Shown here piece after piece: positions 1 through 5,457 of a stretch of 5,457 nucleotides of DNA. The stretch lies in the NCBI GenBank assembly GCA_947447315.1, contig CANFJD010000192.1, positions 1-5,457 on the forward strand, written 5' to 3'. Both the position numbers and the translations under genes were made by a program. Source of the DNA: Fimbriimonadaceae bacterium. GTDB taxonomy: Bacteria > Armatimonadota > Fimbriimonadia > Fimbriimonadales > Fimbriimonadaceae. Every line of letters starts with the position of its first letter. The stretch's first letter is position 1. Under the pieces are notes generated by a model, which was not told the origin of the DNA, did not search any database, and worked only from the letters and a program-made list of their open reading frames with translations.

Positions 1-1
1 C

Positions 2-808
2 GTGGAAGAGGCGGCCAATCCGTTTGTACAGGTGTTCAGCAACCAAGGCATTGAGGAAATGGCGATGGATACCAATATGCCGGGCGGACCATTCGGTTCC
101 CGTCGATCCTCTCGCCGGGTGACGGTGCGCGAAGCGATCCCCATGTTGATTGAGGAAGAGAGCAAGAAAATGGTTGATCGCGGCGCGATCCAGCGCGAAG
201 CGATTGAACGCGCCGAACAGACGGGAATCATATTCCTCGACGAAATTGATAAAGTTGCCATTAAGTCAGGAGGGAGTTCTGGGCCAGACGTATCGCGCGA
301 GGGTGTGCAAAGAGACTTGTTGCCGGTGATCGAAGGCAGTACCGTCGCCACGAAATACGGTCCGGTCCGCACCGACTTCATCCTCTTCATTGCTGCGGGT
401 GCGTTCCACATGGCGAAGCCGAGCGACTTGATTCCGGAACTGCAGGGACGGTTACCGATCCGCGTGCAACTAGAGAGCCTGAAGAAAGACGATTTCCGTC
501 GCATCTTGTTGGAGCCGAAGAACGCCCTCACTCGACAATACATTGAGCTGCTGAAGGTGGACGGAGTGACCATTGAGTTCACGCCGGAAGCGCTCGAGGA
601 GATCGCTGAGCTCGCCGTATTGGTTAACGAGAAGACCGAGAATATCGGGGCTCGACGGTTGCACACGATGATGGAGCGACTGCTTTCTGACCTCCTGTTC
701 GAGGCTCCCGAAACCGAAACGAAGTTTGTGTTCTTTGATCGCGACACGGTCCATGCCCGTCTCGATCCGTTCGTGCGAAACGTGGAAGTTTCGAGGTCCG
801 TTCTTTAG
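2..808 (+). CDS. hslU: HslU, ATPase subunit of the HslUV (ClpYQ) protease, 5'-truncated by the window edge
   Basis: AAA+ unfoldase that feeds proteins into the HslV peptidase in the cytoplasm. 268 residues to the stop are visible; the family is about 440-470 long, so the N-terminus, Walker A and the pore loop lie upstream. The GTG at base 2 is an internal Val codon, not a start. Visible residues 1-70 are the end of the I domain, with LIEEE at 49-53. Walker B is IIFLDEID (76-83), followed by the HslU signature SSGPDVSREG (92-101). Sensor 1 lies in FIAAGAF (129-135), the arginine finger is probably R150 in LQGRLPIRV, and sensor 2 is GARRLH (216-221). The C-terminus EVSRSVL resembles the SRFIL tail of E. 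coli HslU that docks into HslV, so the subunit should be able to pair with HslV, which is probably encoded just upstream. ClpX is excluded by the SREGVQRDLLP block and the tail. The next gene begins two bases after the stop. Confidence 0.97.
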   Translation: MEEAANPFVQVFSNQGIEEMAMDTNMPGGPFGSRRSSRRVTVREAIPMLIEEESKKMVDRGAIQREAIERAEQTGIIFLDEIDKVAIKSGGSSGPDVSREGVQRDLLPVIEGSTVATKYGPVRTDFILFIAAGAFHMAKPSDLIPELQGRLPIRVQLESLKKDDFRRILLEPKNALTRQYIELLKVDGVTIEFTPEALEEIAELAVLVNEKTENIGARRLHTMMERLLSDLLFEAPETETKFVFFDRDTVHARLDPFVRNVEVSRSVL

Positions 809-810
809 CG

Positions 811-1797
811 ATGGCAAGCCGAATTACGCCAATGGTATGGGATGGGGAGCTATTGCGCCTGCTGGATCAGCGGGAATTGCCCCATCGCGAGGTGTGGTTG
901 GAGCTAGGAACCAGTGGGGAAGTCGCCGCCGCGATTCGGGATATGGCGGTACGGGGCGCGCCGGCGATCGGCATCGCCGCGGCGTACGGAATGGCCCTGG
1001 CCGTCCACCACGGTGAGGATCTCGCGGCAGCCGACGCGGTGCTTCGCGCATCGCGACCCACGGCCGTCAACCTGTTCTGGGCGCTAGACCGCCTGAAATC
1101 GGTTCCCCCCGGCGGGGTCCTGGATGAAGCGGAGGCAATTGAACGGGAGGATTTGGAGATGAACCGGGCGATTGGTCGGCACGGAGCCGAACTGGTTCCC
1201 CACGGAGCCCGGATTCTGACGATCTGTAACACTGGCGCGCTCGCTACGGCCGGTCACGGAACGGCTTTGGGCATCATTCGCACCGCGCATGAAAACGGAA
1301 AGGAGATTTTCGTGACGAGTTGTGAAACGCGTCCGCGGCAGCAAGGGCTGCGGCTGACCGCTTACGAACTGAAGAAAGAGGGCATTCCGTTCCGCAGCAT
1401 CGCCGATAGCGTTGCCGCCAGCCTGATGCGCGCCGGGGAGATTGATCTCGTGGTAGCTGGGGCCGATCGCATTGCCGCAAACGGCGATGCCGCCAACAAG
1501 ATAGGAACCTATATGTTGGCCGTCTTGGCGCATCACCATAGGATTCCGTTCTACATCGCGGCGCCATCATCCACCCTAGATCCGACCTTGCCGACCGGGG
1601 ATCTCATCCCAATTGAGGAGCGTTCGGCGACGGAGCTAACCGAAATCGAAGGCGTCAAGATCGCCCCGGAAGAAACTCCCGTTTATAACCCTGGGTTTGA
1701 TGTTACGCCGGGTCAATTGATCACGGCTATCATCACAGAAACGGGCGTTTACCGCATCCCGTATACTTTTGGTGAGGAAGTGACTCCGAGCACGTAA
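811..1797 (+). CDS. mtnA: S-methyl-5-thioribose-1-phosphate isomerase (methionine salvage)
   Basis: Cytoplasmic enzyme converting 5-methylthioribose-1-phosphate to 5-methylthioribulose-1-phosphate, recycling the sulfur of methylthioadenosine to methionine. It belongs to the eIF2B-alpha/beta/delta-like family. The 328 residues are close to the usual ~345. Visible signatures: RGAPAIG (48-54), the substrate-binding RP..VNL..AL..L stretch (82-95), catalytic Cys C139 in CNTGALATAG, and catalytic Asp D219 in GADRIAANGDAANKIGT. ATG 811 is chosen because residues 5-24 align with the family N-terminus (VxWxxGxLxLLDQRxLP); Met8 at 832 is a possible alternative. Only a weak GAGG at 793-796 precedes it, so translation is probably coupled to hslU, which ends two bases upstream. 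Oddities: TIC-NTG where THC-NTG is usual, CETRP (171-175) where DETRP is usual, and DSVAASLM where D(N/S)MAA is usual. A ribose-1,5-bisphosphate isomerase-like or other sugar-phosphate isomerase role is the alternative, less likely given the overall match. Confidence 0.94.
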   Translation: MASRITPMVWDGELLRLLDQRELPHREVWLELGTSGEVAAAIRDMAVRGAPAIGIAAAYGMALAVHHGEDLAAADAVLRASRPTAVNLFWALDRLKSVPPGGVLDEAEAIEREDLEMNRAIGRHGAELVPHGARILTICNTGALATAGHGTALGIIRTAHENGKEIFVTSCETRPRQQGLRLTAYELKKEGIPFRSIADSVAASLMRAGEIDLVVAGADRIAANGDAANKIGTYMLAVLAHHHRIPFYIAAPSSTLDPTLPTGDLIPIEERSATELTEIEGVKIAPEETPVYNPGFDVTPGQLITAIITETGVYRIPYTFGEEVTPST

Positions 1798-2066
1798 TGC
1801 ATTTTGGTTTAATTTTAGGGGGACGCGTAACTCTTCAGTCATCGTTGAGGCATGGCCCGCTGTATCGAATTGAAAGTGGAATTCGCCCGACAATCCGCCA
1901 ACGTGAAGGAAACCGCTATTCACGGTTCGACTTTCAGGCCGATACCGGAGAAAAGTGCGGTACACCCTCTAGGCGAGCTGCCAAAGATGCCTTTTTAACC
2001 CCGTTCGCAGACTCAGGAACTGGTTGGAGATTGGCTCCGGCTTATCACCCGGTTGAGGGGCTGGAC
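1798..2066. other. Non-coding gap between convergent genes
   Basis: This holds the 3' flanks of mtnA (plus strand) and the Pmp3-like gene (minus strand). No recognisable coding sequence is seen: a plus-strand reading frame starting at 1797 has no family features and runs antisense across the Pmp3-like gene. A 6-bp inverted repeat (CGAATT/AATTCG, 1866-1871 and 1880-1885) and a weak stem AGGCG/TGCCT (1971-1975 with 1988-1992, one G-U pair) followed by TTTT at 1993-1996 are visible. The latter could be a poor terminator for hslU-mtnA, but the stem is short and the 12-base loop is large. No convincing terminator is seen for the minus-strand transcript. Confidence 0.5.
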
Positions 2067-2222
2067 TTAGATTTTTCGAGTGCAGAACAGGATGGCGGCG
2101 ATCGTACCGGGGATCCACCCGATGAACCACAGTAGCGTCACCAACAAAATTGCCCCGCAACCACGGTCCAACACCGCGAACGGCGGCAGAAAGATGCAAA
2201 GCAGAGCACGTCCGAGACCCAC
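2067..2222 (-). CDS. YqaE/Pmp3-family small membrane protein, 51 residues, GTG start
   Basis: Very short integral membrane protein of the Pmp3/YqaE (UPF0057) family. Fungal and plant members influence membrane potential and salt tolerance; the bacterial role is poorly known. The protein starts MGLGRALLCIFLPPFAV and is two hydrophobic hairpin helices: about residues 5-18, containing the hallmark LPP (12-14), and about 24-46, containing LLWFIGWIPG (30-39), which matches the family's LLTLLGWIPG. It ends with the basic tail TRKI. Length and motif spacing match E. coli YqaE (about 52 residues) almost position for position. An in-frame TAG at 2232-2234 leaves GTG 2220-2222 as the only sensible start, and Met-Gly agrees with YqaE. 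No clear Shine-Dalgarno sequence precedes it. It lies 49 bases downstream of the phosphatase gene on the same strand, so co-transcription is plausible. Family confidence is high; function in this organism is unknown. Confidence 0.87.
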   Translation of the reverse strand: MGLGRALLCIFLPPFAVLDRGCGAILLVTLLWFIGWIPGTIAAILFCTRKI

Positions 2223-2271
2223 AAAGTCATTCTAGGCTGGTTGAGACGAAGCACCGGGTATTCCGGTCCGG

Positions 2272-3006
2272 TTACGCCAAAGCTTCCCATTCGCGTTCCG
2301 GCCTAATACCCAGTTCGCGAGCGATTACCGCCGGTGTGTGATAGATCATCATGGGGGATGGCAACGGAACGGGCCGGTTTGTGATGAATGGAATCTCCAT
2401 GTCTTCTTTTAGTTCAGTGCCATGCGTGCGGTCGTGACCGCCGTGGTCACTCATTACAATGAGAAATGCGCTCGGAAAGTCGGCCATGATCTTGCCCACC
2501 AGTTTGTCGGCATTCGCAGCGGCACCCAGGTACGTCTCCGACATCCAACCCGCCGCGTGACCGGCTTCGTCGGTATGGCCGAAGTAGACAAACGCAAAAT
2601 CCAGGTCATTCGCCGCGGCCATAAATGCTTCGTATACGCGAACGTCGCCCTCGGGACGGTGGGAATCGCGAATGAAGACCGATGTCGCCACGGAACCAGG
2701 CGCCCAGAGGTCGCGTAGTTCGCCCCAGTTAAAGAAGCCTCCCACCCGAAAATCTCCGTTATGAAGCGTATCCATGATGGAATTGATCGGTCGGACCATC
2801 GGCTGCCAAGTATTGGTGGTGATGCCGTGTCGAGTGGCATCCACGCCACGAAACATGCTGGTGTGGCACGGCAGAGTACAGCAGGGCATCACCGTCCGTG
2901 CCACGACGCGAGTTCCGATCTCACCGAGCCGTACCAGGTTAGGCGTGGTCTCGGAGGTGACCGCATCGGCGCGCAGGCCGTCGATGCTTACGAGAATCGC
3001 TTTCAT
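2272..3006 (-). CDS. Alkaline-phosphatase-superfamily phosphodiesterase/nucleotide pyrophosphatase-like protein
   Basis: Two-metal hydrolase related to type I phosphodiesterase/nucleotide pyrophosphatases (PF01663). The 244 residues make a compact, single-domain version. Expected metal ligands and nucleophile can all be assigned: D9 in VSIDGLRAD, nucleophile T44 in PCCTLPCH (corresponding to PTxTxPxH), the RHGI turn (59-62), D146 and H150 in HTDEAGH, D187-H188 in SDHGGHD, and H195 in THGT. No signal peptide is present, so it probably acts in the cytoplasm; substrate cannot be told from sequence. The start is ATG 3004-3006: MKAILVSIDG is the normal family N-terminus, and an upstream in-frame ATG at 3133-3135 would overlap the pseudopilin gene by over 100 bases and add a tail with no family features. 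The ribosome-binding site is poor (AGACGG directly before ATG). It begins 17 bases after the pseudopilin stop, suggesting one transcript. Confidence 0.9.
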   Translation of the reverse strand: MKAILVSIDGLRADAVTSETTPNLVRLGEIGTRVVARTVMPCCTLPCHTSMFRGVDATRHGITTNTWQPMVRPINSIMDTLHNGDFRVGGFFNWGELRDLWAPGSVATSVFIRDSHRPEGDVRVYEAFMAAANDLDFAFVYFGHTDEAGHAAGWMSETYLGAAANADKLVGKIMADFPSAFLIVMSDHGGHDRTHGTELKEDMEIPFITNRPVPLPSPMMIYHTPAVIARELGIRPEREWEALA

Positions 3007-3023
3007 CCGTCTAGTTTGTACGC

Positions 3024-3782
3024 TTAGGGCCAGGTGAAGCTCGCGCAAACATTTGGTTGACCAGGAGCGGTACTTGTGGAGGTCACGGTAGGTGGGTTGG
3101 GCCCGGGGAAGGGGAACGAGTACATCAGCTCGCAACCGGTGAAGTCCTTACTCGCCCGAATAGCGCCACCACTTTTCGCTTTGGCATGGCTATCAAAGAA
3201 GACTGCATTCATTTGCCTAGCGTGGCGATCGGCCGCTTTAAACGTTCGGCTGGAATCGTGGGAGTCGACCGAGAAGTCTCCATTGTACGGTTCAATCCAC
3301 GAATCGCCCACGGCTCCGTTATAGTCACGTCCCCACTTTTCGGTGATAACCGTGGTGTCGGTTGGATTTGGTAGCGCGGTGAGTTGAAGGCTTTCGGCGG
3401 GGAATATGGCGATGTACGAACGAGCAATCGAGGTGCCGTTGTTTAGGTCGCGACTTGCGGTGGGCTCACTGTCAGACGGGCATCGATAAATGTCCTTGGT
3501 TTTGACGTAAGGAATCAGAAGGTTCCACCAGCGGTTGGCATTGGCCGTTGGGATAAGCCCGGAGCGAGAATTTGCGCTCCCTGACCGGAAGAACATACGG
3601 TCATCGTAGTCGGTCAAGTACAGCTGCACTCCCAGGCCCAGTTGCTTCATGTTCGAAAGGCACGCCGTTTTCTTGGCCGCGTCTTTGGCCTGCGCGAAAA
3701 CGGGGAAGAGAATTGCCGCGAGGATAGCGATGATGGCAATCACCACCAGGAGTTCAATCAGAGTAAATGCGCGCTTGACCAT
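3024..3782 (-). CDS. Type II secretion/type IV pilus-like pseudopilin, DUF1559 (H-X9-DG) family
   Basis: Surface or periplasmic pseudopilin-like protein, 252 residues. The prepilin leader is MVKRA, with cleavage expected between A5 and F6. The mature protein starts FTLIELLVV with the conserved Glu at mature position 5 (E10), followed by a hydrophobic helix to about residue 29 (ends LFPVFAQA). Then come the family blocks CLSNMKQLGLG (41-51), YLTDYDDRM (55-63) and YRCPSD (99-104), and near the C-terminus RHARQMNAVFFDSHAK, the H-X9-D-G motif (H187, D197) with Ser198 in place of Gly. The last ~35 residues are rich in Pro, Thr and Ser. Cleavage would need a prepilin peptidase encoded elsewhere. 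The start is supported by AGAGGAG at 3786-3792, unusually close (3 bases) to ATG. Many paralogues are usual in Armatimonadota and Planctomycetota; the individual role is unknown. The phosphatase gene follows after 17 bases. Confidence 0.93.
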   Translation of the reverse strand: MVKRAFTLIELLVVIAIIAILAAILFPVFAQAKDAAKKTACLSNMKQLGLGVQLYLTDYDDRMFFRSGSANSRSGLIPTANANRWWNLLIPYVKTKDIYRCPSDSEPTASRDLNNGTSIARSYIAIFPAESLQLTALPNPTDTTVITEKWGRDYNGAVGDSWIEPYNGDFSVDSHDSSRTFKAADRHARQMNAVFFDSHAKAKSGGAIRASKDFTGCELMYSFPFPGPNPPTVTSTSTAPGQPNVCASFTWP

Positions 3783-3867
3783 GGGCTCCTCTGAACCTTA
3801 TCGTCGGCGTATTAATCACAAGTTAAGAAGGCGAGTGAGTTCTAGGTAGCAATCCGCAGTCCCGATC

Positions 3868-3876
3868 TGGCATAAT
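3868..3876 (+). promoter_or_regulatory. Probable extended -10 promoter of the rpmG-rpmF operon
   Basis: TGG followed by CATAAT forms an extended -10 element (TGn plus five of six TATAAT positions). The -35 region 17 bases upstream (near 3848) has no good TTGACA match, as is common with extended -10 promoters. A start site near 3883 would give a leader of about 30 bases. Predicted from consensus only; the sigma-factor preference of this organism is unknown. Confidence 0.42.
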
Positions 3877-3883
3877 CTTCGTT

Positions 3884-3902
3884 TGCTGGGTCTCACCCGG
3901 CA
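3884..3902 (+). promoter_or_regulatory. Leader hairpin just upstream of the rpmG ribosome-binding site
   Basis: TGCTGGGT (3884-3891) and ACCCGGCA (3895-3902) pair over 8 bp with one G-U wobble around a three-base CTC loop. The stem ends one base before the GGAG Shine-Dalgarno sequence (3904-3907) and begins about where transcription should start. It could stabilise the mRNA 5' end or modulate ribosome access. No poly-T follows, so it is not a terminator. Function is inference. Confidence 0.4.
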
Positions 3903-3914
3903 TGGAGCACGATC

Positions 3915-4082
3915 ATGGCGAAGAAAGGCGAGAATCGCGAAATCATCCGTATTGTTTGTACGGAAGATGGAAAGAACTATTACACCACCACTAAGAACCG
4001 ACGCAACACTACCGAGCGTCTGGAACTGAAGAAATATAACCCGAACCTTCGCAAGGTGACCTTGCACCGGGAGAAGAAGTAA
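3915..4082 (+). CDS. rpmG: 50S ribosomal protein bL33, form without a complete zinc ribbon
   Basis: Component of the large ribosomal subunit. The 55-residue protein starts MAKKGENREIIRIVCTEDG. It carries the bL33 core YYTTTKNRRN (22-31), ERLELKKY (34-41) and the end TLHREKK (49-55). Zinc-binding family members have two Cys-x2-Cys pairs; here only the first Cys remains (C15), while the other three positions are D18, N42 and L45. It should therefore not bind structural zinc in the usual way and is of the C-minus type, like E. coli bL33. ATG 3915 has a good Shine-Dalgarno sequence, GGAG at 3904-3907, seven bases upstream. The stop TAA shares its last A with the rpmF start, so the two are translationally coupled. 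Confidence 0.95.
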   Translation: MAKKGENREIIRIVCTEDGKNYYTTTKNRRNTTERLELKKYNPNLRKVTLHREKK

Positions 4083-4270
4083 TGCCAAACCCAAAGAGAC
4101 GTTTTAGCCACCAGCGAACTGCGCTGCGCCGCACCAACTATAACGCCGTGATGCCCGAGGTCCAAGAGACCAAGCAATCTGGCGTGTACCCGGCTTTCCT
4201 TCGATTCACGGCTACGCTTGACGGCTACTACAAGGGCCGCCGCCTGCCGGGTTTCAAAGATAAGAAGTAA
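4082..4270 (+). CDS. rpmF: 50S ribosomal protein bL32, zinc-ribbon-less form
   Basis: Large-subunit ribosomal protein of 62 residues. The basic N-terminus MPNPKRRFSHQRTALRR matches the bL32 start (PKRR.S..R...RR) that contacts rRNA, and the C-terminal part has the hallmark DGYYKGRRL (47-55). The zinc ribbon of C-plus bL32 (two Cys-x2-Cys pairs) is entirely missing: there is no Cys in the protein. The middle stretch KQSGVYPAFLRFTATLDGYYKG resembles the Cys-free E. coli form (TSG...LRHHITADGYYRG). The start ATG overlaps the rpmG stop by one base (TAATG), and no separate Shine-Dalgarno spacing is needed; the GAGAAGAAG at the end of rpmG is weakly purine-rich. The C-terminus (LPGFKDKK) is slightly longer than usual. 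A terminator follows 34 bases after the stop. Confidence 0.93.
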   Translation: MPNPKRRFSHQRTALRRTNYNAVMPEVQETKQSGVYPAFLRFTATLDGYYKGRRLPGFKDKK

Positions 4271-4304
4271 TTCAACTTCTGGTCGCCACGGTTCGTCCGC
4301 TCCT

Positions 4305-4336
4305 CGCCTTCGGTTGCATCAACCGGAGGCGTTTTT
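4305..4336 (+). terminator. Intrinsic terminator of the rpmG-rpmF operon
   Basis: CGCCTTCGGTTG (4305-4316) pairs with CAACCGGAGGCG (4320-4331) over 12 bp with one wobble pair and a three-base CAT loop, directly followed by TTTTT (4332-4336). This is a textbook Rho-independent terminator on the plus strand, separating the ribosomal genes from recN, which therefore needs its own promoter or read-through. Confidence 0.93.
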
Positions 4337-4369
4337 GCGTCCTAATGTTGTCTTCCTTGTGCCCCCGAG

Positions 4370-5457
4370 ATGCTGACTGAACTCACCGTCGAAAACCTCG
4401 CCATCATCGAAAGAACCCAAGTTTCCTTCGGGGCTGGCTTTACTGTCCTCACTGGGGAGACGGGTGCCGGTAAGTCATTGTTGATTGATGCACTGCAACT
4501 GCTACTTGGTGCCCGGGCCGATACCGATCTGATTAGGACCGGTGCCCAGCGACTTTCGGTGACGGGAATTTTTGCCGGGGAAGAGGTGACGCGGGAAGTT
4601 TTGGCGAGCGGTCGTAGCCAGGCGAAGATCAGCGGCAAATCGGCCAACGTAGCCACCCTTCGCGAGTTTGCACGCGCTAAGGTAGATCTTTGCGGCCAGC
4701 ACGATCACCAGAGCCTTCTATTGCCCGAGCTGCATTTGGGCTATCTGGACTCCTACGTGGGATTGCCCATACAGGAAGCGCTCGAGGGATACCAGGCCGC
4801 CCTTTCGGCGTTTCGTGAAGCGGATCGCCGGTTGCATGATCTGCGTCGAGGAGTGCAAGATCGGGAGCAGCGTCTAGATTTGCTACGCTACCAGATTCAG
4901 GAAATTGAGTCAGCGGCGCCCTTGGTGGGCGAGTATGAGGAGCACGAGCTACGGCTGAGCCAATTGCAACACGCGGAGCGATTGGCCGAAGCCACCCGGA
5001 CCGCCCTCCAAGTATTGACCGACGAGGAAGGTGCCGCCATCGATCGGGTAGGGCAGGCGTTCAAGCTGATAGATGCGGTGGTCCGTTACGACGAATCACT
5101 GAGCGAACTCAGCGATTCTCTCGCCAGCGCCCAATCGGTCCTCAATGATCTTGCCTATCGGCTCCGGGATTATACGGAGAGCCTGGAAGCCGATCCGCAG
5201 GAAGCTAATAATCGCCAAGCGCGGTTGGACCTACTGAAGCGGCTGCGCCGGAAGTATGGTGAATCCGAATCTGCCATTTTGGAGTTTTGGGACCGCGCGC
5301 AACGTGATCTCGATATGATTTCGGATGCCGACGCCACCGAAGAGGAACTTGCCGCCACCCGGCTGATTGCCGAGCGGCAGTTAACTCAGATGGCGGCACG
5401 AGTCACCGAGCTTCGCCAGCAAGGTGCGGAAGCTTTTGCCGCCGATACCGCTCGCCA
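4370..5457 (+). CDS. recN: RecN, SMC-like DNA double-strand-break repair ATPase, 3'-truncated by the window edge
   Basis: Cytoplasmic SMC-family protein that acts early in recombinational repair of double-strand breaks. The frame is open from ATG 4370 to the edge: 362 codons plus two bases, of about 550 expected; Walker B and the ABC signature lie beyond the window. The N-terminus MLTELTVENLAIIERTQVSF matches RecN (MLxxLxIxNFAIIxxLxIxF). Walker A is GETGAGKS (29-36), followed by IDAL..LLGARAD (39-51). SGRSQAKISGK (80-90) corresponds to the family's GRSRAFING, and GQHDHQ (109-114) is the strongly conserved RecN motif. From about residue 135 it is rich in Leu, Glu, Arg and Gln with heptad-like spacing, including LLRYQIQEIE, as expected for the coiled-coil arm. 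The lobe between RTGA (56-59) and GRS (81-83) is about 20 residues shorter than I recall for E. coli. No good Shine-Dalgarno sequence (upstream is CCCCCGAG) and no LexA-like box is visible upstream. Confidence 0.95.
   Translation, partial: MLTELTVENLAIIERTQVSFGAGFTVLTGETGAGKSLLIDALQLLLGARADTDLIRTGAQRLSVTGIFAGEEVTREVLASGRSQAKISGKSANVATLREFARAKVDLCGQHDHQSLLLPELHLGYLDSYVGLPIQEALEGYQAALSAFREADRRLHDLRRGVQDREQRLDLLRYQIQEIESAAPLVGEYEEHELRLSQLQHAERLAEATRTALQVLTDEEGAAIDRVGQAFKLIDAVVRYDESLSELSDSLASAQSVLNDLAYRLRDYTESLEADPQEANNRQARLDLLKRLRRKYGESESAILEFWDRAQRDLDMISDADATEEELAATRLIAERQLTQMAARVTELRQQGAEAFAADTAR

Noticed and set aside
1084..1539. 151-codon minus-strand frame inside mtnA
   Set aside because: Antisense shadow of a strongly conserved gene; no family features.
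1971..1997. Intrinsic terminator after mtnA
   Set aside because: Stem of five pairs including a G-U, 12-base loop and only a four-base T run after it; too weak to call as a feature.
1797..2135. Plus-strand 112-codon reading frame beginning at the mtnA stop (TAATG)
   Set aside because: The overlap looks like coupling, but the protein has low-complexity composition, no recognisable family, and its last third is antisense to the clearly recognisable Pmp3-like gene.
1969..2199. Minus-strand 76-codon frame overlapping the Pmp3-like gene
   Set aside because: It is in a different frame from the recognisable Pmp3 protein and shows no hydrophobic or family pattern of its own.
3007..3135. N-terminal extension of the phosphatase from the upstream ATG at 3133-3135
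   Set aside because: It would overlap the pseudopilin coding region by more than 100 bases, and the added 43 residues show no family pattern; MKAILVSIDG is the normal start.
3797..3826. Possible minus-strand promoter (GATAAG and TTAACT, 18-base spacer) for the pseudopilin gene
   Set aside because: The predicted start site would fall within the Shine-Dalgarno sequence, leaving no usable leader; matches are only 4 of 6 in each box.
3783..3914. Zur-type operator for the zinc-ribbon-less ribosomal genes
   Set aside because: The only AT-rich near-palindrome (around 3809-3820, core ATTAAT) is short and does not match known Zur boxes.

Overview
The window looks like ordinary chromosomal DNA of a free-living bacterium, most likely Armatimonadota (Fimbriimonas/Chthonomonas-like). 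The main clue is a prepilin-like protein of the DUF1559 / H-X9-DG type. Its N-terminus (FTLIELLVVIAIIAILA, then FPVFAQA and CLSNMKQLGLG) is typical of the very large pseudopilin families of that phylum; Planctomycetota and Verrucomicrobiota carry related families. This taxonomic call is inference from one protein style and needs a database search.

Layout: (1) Bases 2-808, plus strand: the C-terminal ~60% of HslU, the ATPase of the HslUV protease, cut by the window edge. Two bases later comes a complete mtnA (811-1797) for methionine salvage. (2) Bases 1798-2066: a short non-coding gap between convergent genes. (3) Minus strand, read from 3782 down to 2067: a type II secretion/type IV pilus-like pseudopilin, then after 17 bases a small cytoplasmic alkaline-phosphatase-superfamily enzyme, then after 49 bases a 51-residue YqaE/Pmp3-family membrane protein with a GTG start. 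The three may share a transcript. (4) Bases 3783-3914: the divergent intergenic region, holding a probable extended -10 promoter and a leader hairpin for the next operon. (5) Bases 3915-4270, plus strand: rpmG and rpmF (ribosomal proteins bL33 and bL32), overlapping by one base, both lacking a complete zinc ribbon, closed by a strong intrinsic terminator at 4305-4336. (6) From 4370 to the right edge: recN, the SMC-like DNA repair ATPase, cut after 362 codons.

The genes are mostly housekeeping functions (proteolysis, methionine salvage, ribosome, DNA repair), with one surface-structure gene and two small accessory genes between them. I see no mobile element, CRISPR array, tRNA, rRNA or phage gene. 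I do not see a clearly new biological system. The points most worth a second look are the short Pmp3-family gene, the paired zinc-ribbon-less bL33/bL32 operon with its leader hairpin, the unusual active-site neighbourhood of MtnA, and the shortened N-terminal lobe of RecN.
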